Position numbers and translations under genes: made by a program. From Aquisalimonas sp. (GTDB lineage Bacteria; Pseudomonadota; Gammaproteobacteria; Nitrococcales; Aquisalimonadaceae), in assembly GCA_007133445.1 (NCBI GenBank), contig SLMR01000017.1:1-6511 (forward strand): a stretch of 6,511 bases of DNA, in the 5' to 3' direction. Below, piece by piece: positions 1-6,511 of this stretch. The number at the start of each line of letters is the position of its first letter. Position 1 is the stretch's first letter. The notes under the pieces were generated by a model, which did not search any database, was not told where the DNA came from, and saw only the letters and a list, made by a program, of their open reading frames with translations.

Positions 1-1326
<1,326 letters not shown>

Positions 1327-1334
1327 ACCACACT

Positions 1335-1365
1335 GGCCTGCGCTCGCCTTTCGCGGGTGCAGGCC
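1335..1365 (+). terminator. Stem-loop just after aacS, terminator-like
   Basis: The hairpin begins 8 bases after the aacS stop codon. Bases 1335-1347 pair with 1353-1365 in an uninterrupted 13-bp stem, including two G-U pairs, closed by a 5-base loop (CTTTC). There is no T-run downstream, so it is not a canonical intrinsic terminator. It may act as a Rho-assisted terminator or as a 3'-end protecting structure for the aacS mRNA. The pairing is seen directly; the function is inferred. Confidence 0.45.
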
Positions 1366-1389
1366 GCCGATACCACCGCTCCGGGGGTC

Positions 1390-1409
1390 GCGGCTGGCGC
1401 CGCTCCTAC
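1390..1409 (-). repeat. REP element, family 1 (intact), minus strand
   Basis: Read on the minus strand, this is a GTAG tetranucleotide (complement of CTAC at 1406-1409) followed by GA and a short hairpin. The stem is GCGGC 1390-1394 with GCCGC 1399-1403 around the loop TGGC. GTAG next to a hairpin is the signature recognised by REP-associated tyrosine transposases (RAYTs). The 'GTAGGAGCGGC' core is very like REPs known from Pseudomonas and other high-GC gammaproteobacteria. No RAYT gene is in this window, so the element would be mobilised, if at all, from elsewhere. Confidence 0.6.
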
Positions 1410-1441
1410 AAATGGATGCGGACGCCTCCGCCCTAGCAGGC

Positions 1442-1530
1442 GTAGGGTGCATCTTGATGCACCTTCTGACGACATGCCGGCCAGGGCGGTTCTTCGAAGG
1501 CCGTTCGCGGTGCATCAAGATGCACCCTAC
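1442..1530. repeat. REPIN: two inverted GTAG-headed REP hairpins, family 2
   Basis: The left unit is GTAG at 1442-1445 followed directly by the hairpin GGTGCATC 1446-1453 / GATGCACC 1456-1463 with a TT loop. The right unit is its mirror image: the hairpin at 1509-1526 followed by CTAC at 1527-1530. Including one further base on each outer side, 1441-1463 and 1509-1531 form a perfect 23-bp inverted repeat separated by 45 bases. A GTAG-hairpin pair in opposite orientation is the defining layout of a REPIN, a non-autonomous element spread by RAYT transposases. The perfect arms suggest recent insertion or continued selection. Elements of this type can also affect mRNA ends and local supercoiling; no such role is shown here. 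Confidence 0.8.
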
Positions 1531-1542
1531 GGCCGGCCATGG

Positions 1543-1560
1543 GCAGGAGCGGCGCGAGGC
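1543..1560 (+). repeat. Decayed second copy of REP family 1, plus strand
   Basis: GCAGGAGCGGCGCGAGGC resembles the intact family 1 element read on the other strand. It has GCAG in place of GTAG and changes in the right half that break the hairpin. The orientation is opposite to the copy at 1390-1409, so the two could be remnants of an outer REPIN surrounding the family 2 REPIN. The match is short and may be chance in GC-rich DNA. Confidence 0.35.
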
Positions 1561-1688
1561 AAGAAGGCCCCGGACCCGCTCGCCAACAATCCGCACCTTC
1601 TCGGACCCCCGTAACCGGAACTGTTTCGCATCAGCGACATGGGGCAAGTGCTAAGTTTTTGTTGAACGCAGGGTTCGTTTATAGTTCC

Positions 1689-1717
1689 GTGTCAGCAACG
1701 GATGCGGCAACGATAAT
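1689..1717 (+). promoter_or_regulatory. Candidate sigma70-type promoter for pilBCD
   Basis: A -10-like GATAAT (5 of 6 matches to TATAAT) lies at 1712-1717. It is preceded with a 17-base spacer by GTGTCA at 1689-1694 (4 of 6 matches to TTGACA). It sits in the only AT-richer patch of the gap and would give a leader of roughly 115 bases before pilB. The box overlaps a GCAACG direct repeat and a GTGTCA/TGACAC dyad that could bind a regulator. This is assigned by consensus only. Confidence 0.35.
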
Positions 1718-1840
1718 GACACCAGGGGCACCGGGAAGGCTGCCGGCCGACTTCGAATTACCTGCTGCTCGACCTGAAAACCGCCTAGCGCCCCGTCTGG
1801 GGCAATGTGGCCTGCGAACGGACGGACTGACTCCCAAGCA

Positions 1841-3565
1841 ATGGCAACCCCCAACCCCACCATGAAATTCAGCGGCCTCGCCGGAAGACTCGTCCGTGAC
1901 GGGCTGATCCAGGAAGGGGATGCGCGCAGCGCCGTCGAGGCGGCGCGCAAGGCCCGCGAGCCACTGGTCGCCCATCTGGTGGAGAAGAACCTGGTCAGCG
2001 CCCGGGACCTTGCCCATGCCGGCGCCGCCGAGTTCGGTGTACCACTCCTGGACCTGGACGCCATGGAACCCGACGGCACGGCCGTCAAGCTGGTCAAGGA
2101 AAAGCTGATCCGCCATCACCGGGTACTGCCCTTGCTCAAGCGGGGCAAGCGGCTGTTCGTGGCCGTGACCGATGCCACCAACCTGGAAGCGCTGGACGAG
2201 TTCAAGTTCCACACCGGACTGACCACCGAACCCATTCTGGTCGAGCACGACAAGCTTCAGCGCGCCATCGAGAAGGCCCTGGACGCCGCCGACAGCAATT
2301 TCGGCATGGACGACGAAGACCTCGATGGGGACCTGGAGAACCTGCAGGTCTCCGGTGGGGATGACGACGACACCGCCACGGATGCCTCCGAAGCGGATGC
2401 CGACGACGCGCCGGTGGTGCGCTTCGTGAACAAGGTGCTGGTGGATGCCATCAACAAGGGCGCGTCGGATATCCACTTCGAGCCCTACGAGAAGAAGTAC
2501 CGCGTGCGCTTCCGCCAGGACGGCATGCTGCACACGGTGGCCAGCCCGCCTCTGGGCCTGGCGCCGCGTATTTCAGCACGCCTTAAAGTGATGTCGCGCA
2601 TGGACATCGCCGAGCGGCGCGTTCCGCAGGACGGGCGCATCAAGATGAACCTGTCCAAGACCCGCGCCATCGACTTCCGTGTCAGTAGCTGCCCGACGCT
2701 GTTCGGCGAGAAGATCGTGCTGCGTATCCTCGATCCGAGCAGTGCCATGCTGGGGATCGACAAGCTCGGCTACGAACCCGAGCAGAAGGATCGCTTCATG
2801 AACGCGATCCACAAGCCCTACGGGATGGTGCTGGTCACCGGACCCACCGGCAGCGGCAAGACCGTGTCGCTGTACACGGCACTGAACATCCTCAACACCG
2901 ATGACCGCAACATCTCCACCTGCGAGGACCCGGTGGAAATCAACCTGCCGGGCATCAATCAGGTGAACATGAACCCCAAGGCCGGCCTCACGTTCGCGGC
3001 CGCCCTGCGCGCCTTCCTGCGACAGGACCCGGACATCGTCATGGTCGGTGAGATCCGCGACCTGGAAACTGCAGAAATCGCGGTGAAGGCGGCCCAGACC
3101 GGGCACCTGGTGCTGTCCACACTACACACCAACGACGCCCCGCAGACGCTGACACGCCTCATGAACATGGGGCTGCCGTCATACAACATCGCCTCGTCGG
3201 TGCACCTGATCATCGCGCAACGACTGGCACGACGGCTTTGCAACAACTGCAAGACGCCCCTCGAAATCCCCAACGAGACCCTTAAGGAGGAAGGCTTTAC
3301 CGATGACGACCTGAACGATCTCAAGGTCTTCGGCCCGGTTGGCTGCGACCAGTGCACGCAGGGCTACAAGGGGCGCGTTGGCATCTACCAGGTCATGCCG
3401 GTTTCCGAGGCAATGGGCCGCATCATCATGGAAGGCGGCAATTCCATGGAGCTGGAACAACAGGCCGCCAGGGAGGGCGTCAACAATCTGCGCCGCTCAG
3501 GGCTCATGAAAGTCATGCAGGGCGTCACCAGCCTGGATGAGATCAATCGCGTCACCAAGGATTAG
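1841..3565 (+). CDS. pilB: Type IV pilus extension ATPase PilB
   Basis: PilB is the hexameric cytoplasmic ATPase that powers pilus extension through PilC. From the ATG at 1841 it has 574 residues, close to the roughly 566 of Pseudomonas PilB. An N-terminal MshEN-type (T2SSE_N) domain spans about residues 35-150 and is followed by an acidic linker (about 157-189) rich in Asp/Glu. The ATPase domain carries Walker A GPTGSGKT 334-341, an Asp-box region around ED 362-363, Walker B DPDIVMVGEIRD 396-407 and a His box with GH 421-422 and LHTN 428-431. Zinc-binding CxxC pairs are at 467/470 and 502/505. The frame stays open to an ATG at 1805, but the 12 extra residues (MWPANGRTDSQA) are unlike PilB N-termini and the only SD-like bases there are paired in a hairpin at 1790-1803. 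The ATG at 1862 is another option. None of the starts has a strong Shine-Dalgarno sequence. The gene is intact and heads a pilB-pilC-pilD operon. Confidence 0.95.
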   Translation: MATPNPTMKFSGLAGRLVRDGLIQEGDARSAVEAARKAREPLVAHLVEKNLVSARDLAHAGAAEFGVPLLDLDAMEPDGTAVKLVKEKLIRHHRVLPLLKRGKRLFVAVTDATNLEALDEFKFHTGLTTEPILVEHDKLQRAIEKALDAADSNFGMDDEDLDGDLENLQVSGGDDDDTATDASEADADDAPVVRFVNKVLVDAINKGASDIHFEPYEKKYRVRFRQDGMLHTVASPPLGLAPRISARLKVMSRMDIAERRVPQDGRIKMNLSKTRAIDFRVSSCPTLFGEKIVLRILDPSSAMLGIDKLGYEPEQKDRFMNAIHKPYGMVLVTGPTGSGKTVSLYTALNILNTDDRNISTCEDPVEINLPGINQVNMNPKAGLTFAAALRAFLRQDPDIVMVGEIRDLETAEIAVKAAQTGHLVLSTLHTNDAPQTLTRLMNMGLPSYNIASSVHLIIAQRLARRLCNNCKTPLEIPNETLKEEGFTDDDLNDLKVFGPVGCDQCTQGYKGRVGIYQVMPVSEAMGRIIMEGGNSMELEQQAAREGVNNLRRSGLMKVMQGVTSLDEINRVTKD

Positions 3566-3570
3566 AGACG

Positions 3571-4797
3571 ATGGCACAGAAAGCGGCAAAGCAGCAGCCG
3601 ACCTTCACCTGGGAGGGTGTCGACAAACGCGGGGAGCGCGTCAAGGGCGAGAACAAGGCGGCCAACGTCACCATGATGAAGGCAGAGCTGCGCCGCCTGG
3701 GGATTCAGCCCAGAACGGTCCGGCGCAAGTCCGCTCTGGCCAGCCTGGGCCAGCGCAAGAAGAAGATCGAGGCGGGCGACATCGCCGTGTTCAGCCGCCA
3801 GCTGGCAACCATGATGAACGCCGGTGTGCCGCTGGTACAGGGACTCGACATCATGGGCCAGGGGCACGAGAACCCGGCCATGCGCGACCTGATCCAGGAG
3901 ATCAAGACCGACGTCGAGGGCGGTAACAACTTCAGTGACACCCTGCGCAAGCATCCGCGCTATTTCGGTGACCTCTTCTGCAACTTGGTAGAGGCAGGCG
4001 AGGCCGCCGGCGTGCTGGACACGCTGCTGGACAGGCTGGCCACATACCTGGAGAAGACGGAGTCCATCAAGAAGAAGATCCGCAAGGCGATGTTCTATCC
4101 GTCGGCGGTGCTGGTGGTGGCATTCATTGTGAGCGCGATTCTCCTGATCTTCGTCGTCCCCGAGTTCCAGAGCATGTTCCAGGGCTTTGGTGCTGACCTG
4201 CCGGTGTTCACGCAGTTCGTGATCAACCTCTCGGAGTTGTTCCAGGCATACTGGTACGTGATCTTCGGCGGCATCGTCGCCGCGGGGGTCGCCTTTGTCA
4301 TGGCGCACCGACGATCGCCACGATTCCGACGCTTCCTCGACCGCGTACTGCTGAAGACGCCGGTGGTGGGCTCCATCGTCGACAAAGCGGCCACGGCGCG
4401 CTTCGGCCGCACTCTTTCGACCATGTTTGCCGCCGGCGTGCCGCTGGTGGAAGCGCTGGAGTCAGTGTCGGGGGCGTGTGGCAGCAGCGTCTACGAGGAC
4501 GCAATCCTGGAAATGAAGGACCAGGTCGCCTCCGGTCAACAGCTCAACGTGTCCATGCGCTTGTCAAACCTGTTCCCCCACATGGTGGTGCAGATGGCTG
4601 CCATCGGCGAGGAATCGGGCTCCCTGGACACCATGCTTGCCAAGGTGGCGGACTTCTACGAGGAGGAAGTTGACAACCAGATCGACAGCCTCAGCAGCCT
4701 GCTGGAGCCATTCATCATGGTCATTCTCGGCGTGCTGGTCGGCGGCCTGGTGATCGCCATGTATCTGCCCATCTTCCAGATGGGTCAGGTTGTCTGA
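3571..4797 (+). CDS. pilC: Type IV pilus inner-membrane platform protein PilC
   Basis: PilC (GspF family) is the polytopic inner-membrane protein that links the PilB/PilT motors to pilin polymerisation. It has 408 residues, normal for the family. Two T2SF domains are visible at about residues 72-195 and 275-397. Each contains the repeated pattern of FSRQLATMMNAGVPL (74-88) and FGRTLSTMFAAGVPL (278-292), and of EAGEAAGVLD (141-150) and GEESGSLD (346-353). Hydrophobic membrane segments lie at about 178-197, 226-245 and 380-400. The N-terminus (about 1-70) is basic and cytoplasmic. The gene starts 5 bases after the pilB stop, with AAGGA at 3557-3561 inside the end of pilB and 9 bases of spacing, so translation is probably coupled. 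I see no damage to the gene. Confidence 0.95.
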   Translation: MAQKAAKQQPTFTWEGVDKRGERVKGENKAANVTMMKAELRRLGIQPRTVRRKSALASLGQRKKKIEAGDIAVFSRQLATMMNAGVPLVQGLDIMGQGHENPAMRDLIQEIKTDVEGGNNFSDTLRKHPRYFGDLFCNLVEAGEAAGVLDTLLDRLATYLEKTESIKKKIRKAMFYPSAVLVVAFIVSAILLIFVVPEFQSMFQGFGADLPVFTQFVINLSELFQAYWYVIFGGIVAAGVAFVMAHRRSPRFRRFLDRVLLKTPVVGSIVDKAATARFGRTLSTMFAAGVPLVEALESVSGACGSSVYEDAILEMKDQVASGQQLNVSMRLSNLFPHMVVQMAAIGEESGSLDTMLAKVADFYEEEVDNQIDSLSSLLEPFIMVILGVLVGGLVIAMYLPIFQMGQVV

Positions 4798-4815
4798 ACC
4801 GGTGATGACCTGCTG

Positions 4816-5688
4816 ATGACGCTCCTCGAGGCCCTCGAGCAACCGGTCATGCTGTTACCCGCGGTACTGGTGCTGGGGCTGCTGGTGGGCAGCTTCCTCA
4901 ACGTGGTGATCCTGCGCGTCCCGGTGATGCTGGAGCGCGACTGGCGTCGGCAGGCCCGGGAAATCCTGGACGAATCCGCCGACGCACCGAAGGGCGACCG
5001 CTTCGACCTGGTCCACCCTGGCTCGCACTGCCCTGCCTGCCAGCGCCCCGTCCGGGCCCTGGAAAACATCCCCGTCGTGAGCTGGCTCGCGCTGCGCGGC
5101 CGCTGCCGGGGGTGTGGAGCACGCATCAGCGCACGCTACCCACTGATCGAACTGGCCACGGGCGTCCTCTCGGCGCTCCTGGCCTGGCATTTCGGCTGGA
5201 GCGTGGAACTGGCCGCCGCTCTGGTCCTGACCTGGTCGCTGATCGCCCTGTCCGGCATCGACATTGACCACCAACTGCTCCCGGACAACATCACCCTGCC
5301 GGTGCTGTGGCTGGGTCTTGGGGTCAGCCTGGCCGGTGTCTTCACCGGGATCGAGCAGGCGGTCATCGGTGCCATGGCCGGCTATCTCAGCCTATGGCTC
5401 GTGTTCCATGTCTTCCGCTTTGTTACCGGCAAGGAAGGCATGGGTTACGGGGACTTCAAGCTGTTGGCGCTTCTGGGAGCATGGCTGGGCTGGCAGGCGC
5501 TGCCGGTCATCATTCTGCTCAGTTCCCTGGTGGGGGCGGTGGTCGGTATCGCCATGATTGTGCTGCTCGGACGGAACCGCCAGCTTCCGATTCCATTCGG
5601 ACCCTACCTTGCCGCTGCCGGCTGGCTTACCTTACTGTGGCGGGATGACATAATCGCCGGTTATCTTCGCTGGGCCGGCCTGGGATAA
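4816..5688 (+). CDS. pilD: Prepilin leader peptidase / N-methyltransferase PilD
   Basis: PilD is an inner-membrane aspartic protease that removes the short leader of type IV prepilins and pseudopilins and methylates the new N-terminal residue. It often serves type II secretion as well. The 290 residues match the usual length. After a first membrane segment (about 12-33, with GSFLNVVILR) comes the cytoplasmic methyltransferase-linked domain, with zinc cysteines CPAC 72-75 and CRGC 97-100. Several membrane helices follow. The catalytic aspartates are D149, in GIDIDHQLLPD, and D213, in GYGDFK, which I recall as the same residue numbers used for Pseudomonas aeruginosa PilD. The chosen ATG is preceded by GGTGAT at 4801-4806; the earlier ATG at 4804 runs into a stop after three codons. 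The gene lies 18 bases after pilC. Confidence 0.95.
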   Translation: MTLLEALEQPVMLLPAVLVLGLLVGSFLNVVILRVPVMLERDWRRQAREILDESADAPKGDRFDLVHPGSHCPACQRPVRALENIPVVSWLALRGRCRGCGARISARYPLIELATGVLSALLAWHFGWSVELAAALVLTWSLIALSGIDIDHQLLPDNITLPVLWLGLGVSLAGVFTGIEQAVIGAMAGYLSLWLVFHVFRFVTGKEGMGYGDFKLLALLGAWLGWQALPVIILLSSLVGAVVGIAMIVLLGRNRQLPIPFGPYLAAAGWLTLLWRDDIIAGYLRWAGLG

Positions 5689-5689
5689 T
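5661..5689 (+). promoter_or_regulatory. Candidate promoter for coaE-zapD, inside the 3' end of pilD
   Basis: An extended -10-like element, TGG followed by GATAAT (5681-5689), overlaps the pilD stop codon. A weak -35, TTATCT at 5661-5666 (3 of 6 matches), lies 17 bases upstream of GATAAT. It would allow coaE and zapD to be transcribed without the pilus genes. That is plausible because there is a 77-base gap before coaE, larger than the other gaps in the cluster. Consensus-based inference only. Confidence 0.3.
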
Positions 5690-5754
5690 GTGCGGGCGCA
5701 AGGCCGGGAGCTTGGACTTACGCCATGATTCACGCGACTAGACATCGAGTCATC

Positions 5755-5761
5755 AGGGGAG
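5755..5761 (+). promoter_or_regulatory. Ribosome binding site that decides the coaE start
   Basis: AGGGGAG lies directly before two consecutive GTG codons at 5763 and 5766. It ends only 1 base before the first GTG but 4 bases before the second, so spacing favours initiation at 5766. Just upstream, ATGATTC 5725-5731 can pair with GAGTCAT 5747-5753 (7 bp with one G-U), ending two bases before this site. Confidence 0.5.
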
Positions 5762-5765
5762 AGTG

Positions 5766-6404
5766 GTGCTGATCGTCGGCCTCACCGGTGGCATTGCCAG
5801 CGGCAAAACAACCGTCTCCGAGCTGTTCGCCGGCCTGGGTGTACCAGTGGTGGATGCCGACGTTGCCGCGCGCCGGGTGGTCGAGCCGGGGCAGCCGGCG
5901 CTGGCAGAGCTGGCCGACGAGTTCGGTGACGACATCCTCAGCGACACCGGCACGCTGGATCGGGCTCGCCTGCGTGCCCGGGCATTCACCGATCCGGCGT
6001 TGCGCCAGCGGCTGGAGGCCATCCTGCACCCACGCATTCAGGCCCACATGGATGCCGAGATCGCCGCATGCCACGGCCCTTACGTGATCATGGCGGTGCC
6101 GTTGCTGGTGGAGGGCGATCTCCTCCGCCGCGTGGACCGGGTGCTGGTGGTGGATGTTCCCGAGGAAACCCAGGTCAACCGGCTGACCAGCCGGGACGGC
6201 AGCACGCCCGAGGAGGCCCGGGCCATTCTTGCGGCGCAGTCATCGCGGCAGCAGCGCCTGAGCCATGCCGACGACATCGTCGATAACACCGGCGACCTGG
6301 ACAACCTCAGACAACAGGTGGAACGCCTGCATGAACAATATCTGGCCCTGGCCGCAGCGCCCACGGAGCGCGCCGCCGGGACCACCGAGGAGACCGACCG
6401 CTAA
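5766..6404 (+). CDS. coaE: Dephospho-CoA kinase
   Basis: CoaE catalyses the last step of coenzyme A biosynthesis, phosphorylating the ribose 3'-OH of dephospho-CoA with ATP in the cytoplasm. From the GTG at 5766 it has 212 residues, about the usual length. The P-loop GGIASGKT is at residues 8-15, followed by the conserved VVDAD (29-33), then ILHPRI around 86-91, and PLLVEG around 112-117, part of the substrate-binding lid region. The tail beyond about residue 195 is Ala/Thr/Glu-rich and looks like unconserved extension. The start is GTG either way; a GTG one codon earlier (5763) would add one residue but sits too close to the ribosome binding site. It follows pilD, as in Pseudomonas and many relatives, and overlaps zapD by one base. 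Confidence 0.93.
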   Translation: MLIVGLTGGIASGKTTVSELFAGLGVPVVDADVAARRVVEPGQPALAELADEFGDDILSDTGTLDRARLRARAFTDPALRQRLEAILHPRIQAHMDAEIAACHGPYVIMAVPLLVEGDLLRRVDRVLVVDVPEETQVNRLTSRDGSTPEEARAILAAQSSRQQRLSHADDIVDNTGDLDNLRQQVERLHEQYLALAAAPTERAAGTTEETDR

Positions 6405-6511
6405 TGGCAGATCCGGCAGACAGCGACAACGATCTGGTCACGTTCGAACAGCCGCTGAACGAACGTATCCGCACGCTCATGCGCCTGGAAAACCTCTTCG
6501 GTCAGGGTCGC
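6404..6511 (+). CDS. zapD: Cell division protein ZapD, N-terminal fragment
   Basis: ZapD (formerly YacF, DUF1342) binds the FtsZ C-terminal tail and bundles FtsZ filaments at the division site. Only the first 36 codons are in the window; the gene runs off the right edge. The segment VTFEQPLNERIRTLMRLENLF (residues 12-32) matches the family's N-terminus, compare FEHPLNEKMRTWLRIE in Escherichia coli. The ATG shares its A with the coaE stop codon (TAATG), so translation is likely coupled. GAGGAG at 6387-6392, 11 bases upstream, can serve as ribosome binding site. coaE-zapD, usually followed by yacG, is a recurrent gammaproteobacterial order. The identification rests on a short stretch plus this context. 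Confidence 0.85.
   Translation, partial: MADPADSDNDLVTFEQPLNERIRTLMRLENLFGQGR

Larger units (their letters stand above)
1327..1840. other. Gene-free intergenic region between aacS and pilB
   Basis: This 514-base stretch has no reading frame that resembles a protein and no recognisable tRNA or rRNA. From left to right it holds the aacS 3' hairpin, an intact REP on the minus strand, a REPIN, a decayed REP copy on the plus strand, about 80 bases with no feature I can name (1561-1640), and an AT-richer segment (about 1650-1720) with promoter-like elements. The leader to pilB follows and includes a small hairpin, GCCCC 1790-1794 with GGGGC 1799-1803. The local drop in G+C around 1650-1720 stands out from the flanking genes and fits a promoter region. 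Confidence 0.7.

Noticed and set aside
1441..1531. CRISPR repeats or a tRNA (because of repeated hairpins and a TTCGAA)
   Set aside because: There are only two repeat copies and they are inverted, not a regular direct array. No acceptor or anticodon stems can be folded around TTCGAA.
1641..1660. Sigma54 (RpoN) promoter in the pilB leader
   Set aside because: GGGGCAAGTGCTAAG does not place GG and GC at the required -24/-12 spacing.
1662..1685. TTGAAC (1662-1667) with TATAGT (1680-1685) as pilB promoter
   Set aside because: The individual boxes look good, but the spacer is only 12 bases, too short for a sigma70 promoter. Shifting the -35 to give 17 bases leaves TTTTGT, a poor match.
1357..1865. 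Overlapping open frames in the aacS-pilB gap (for example 1357-1614 and 1539-1865)
   Set aside because: They run through the REP palindromes, have no ribosome binding sites and give Pro/Arg/Ala-rich translations typical of non-coding GC-rich DNA.
1679..2533. Long open frame on the minus strand (284 codons) opposite the 5' half of pilB
   Set aside because: It is antisense to a clearly conserved pilB, its sequence resembles no family, and long antisense frames are expected in DNA with this G/C third-position bias.
3562..4308. Minus-strand open frame of 248 codons opposite pilC
   Set aside because: It is a shadow of pilC codon bias: His/Gln/Leu-rich, low-complexity translation without a domain pattern.
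4804..4815. Earlier ATG at 4804 as pilD start
   Set aside because: It is in another frame and reaches a stop after three codons (ATG ACC TGC TGA).

Overview
This window looks like ordinary chromosomal DNA from a high-G+C gammaproteobacterium. Three things point there: the strong G/C third-position bias in every gene, the pilB-pilC-pilD-coaE-zapD order, and REP/REPIN-type intergenic palindromes. The pil and cell-division proteins read like those of Pseudomonas, Halomonas or Ectothiorhodospiraceae relatives, but the sequence alone does not fix the genus. All five protein genes are on the + strand. I see no phage, plasmid, transposase, CRISPR or defence gene.

Layout. (1) Positions 1-1326 hold the C-terminal two thirds of an acetoacetyl-CoA synthetase, cut by the left edge, followed at once by a long GC-rich hairpin. 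(2) Positions 1327-1840 are a 514-base gap without a credible gene. It carries a perfect REPIN (two GTAG-headed hairpins in inverted orientation) nested between two copies of a second REP family, one intact and one decayed, and then a promoter-like region for the pil genes. (3) Positions 1841-5688 are a tight type IV pilus cluster: pilB (extension ATPase), pilC (inner-membrane platform) and pilD (prepilin peptidase/N-methyltransferase), with gaps of 5 and 18 bases. (4) Positions 5766-6511 hold coaE (dephospho-CoA kinase) and the first 36 codons of zapD (FtsZ-ring-associated protein), which overlap by one base.

How they work together. PilD cleaves and N-methylates prepilins, PilB hydrolyses ATP to drive pilus extension, and PilC couples that motor to pilin polymerisation in the inner membrane. 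Neither pilA nor the retraction ATPase genes pilT/pilU are in the window, so pilin must be encoded elsewhere. coaE and zapD are housekeeping genes that commonly follow pilD in gammaproteobacteria, with yacG usually next. The acetoacetyl-CoA synthetase is functionally unrelated and is separated from pilB by the REP-rich gap.

Nothing here looks like a previously undescribed system. The most rewarding part is the nested repeat structure and the pilB upstream region.
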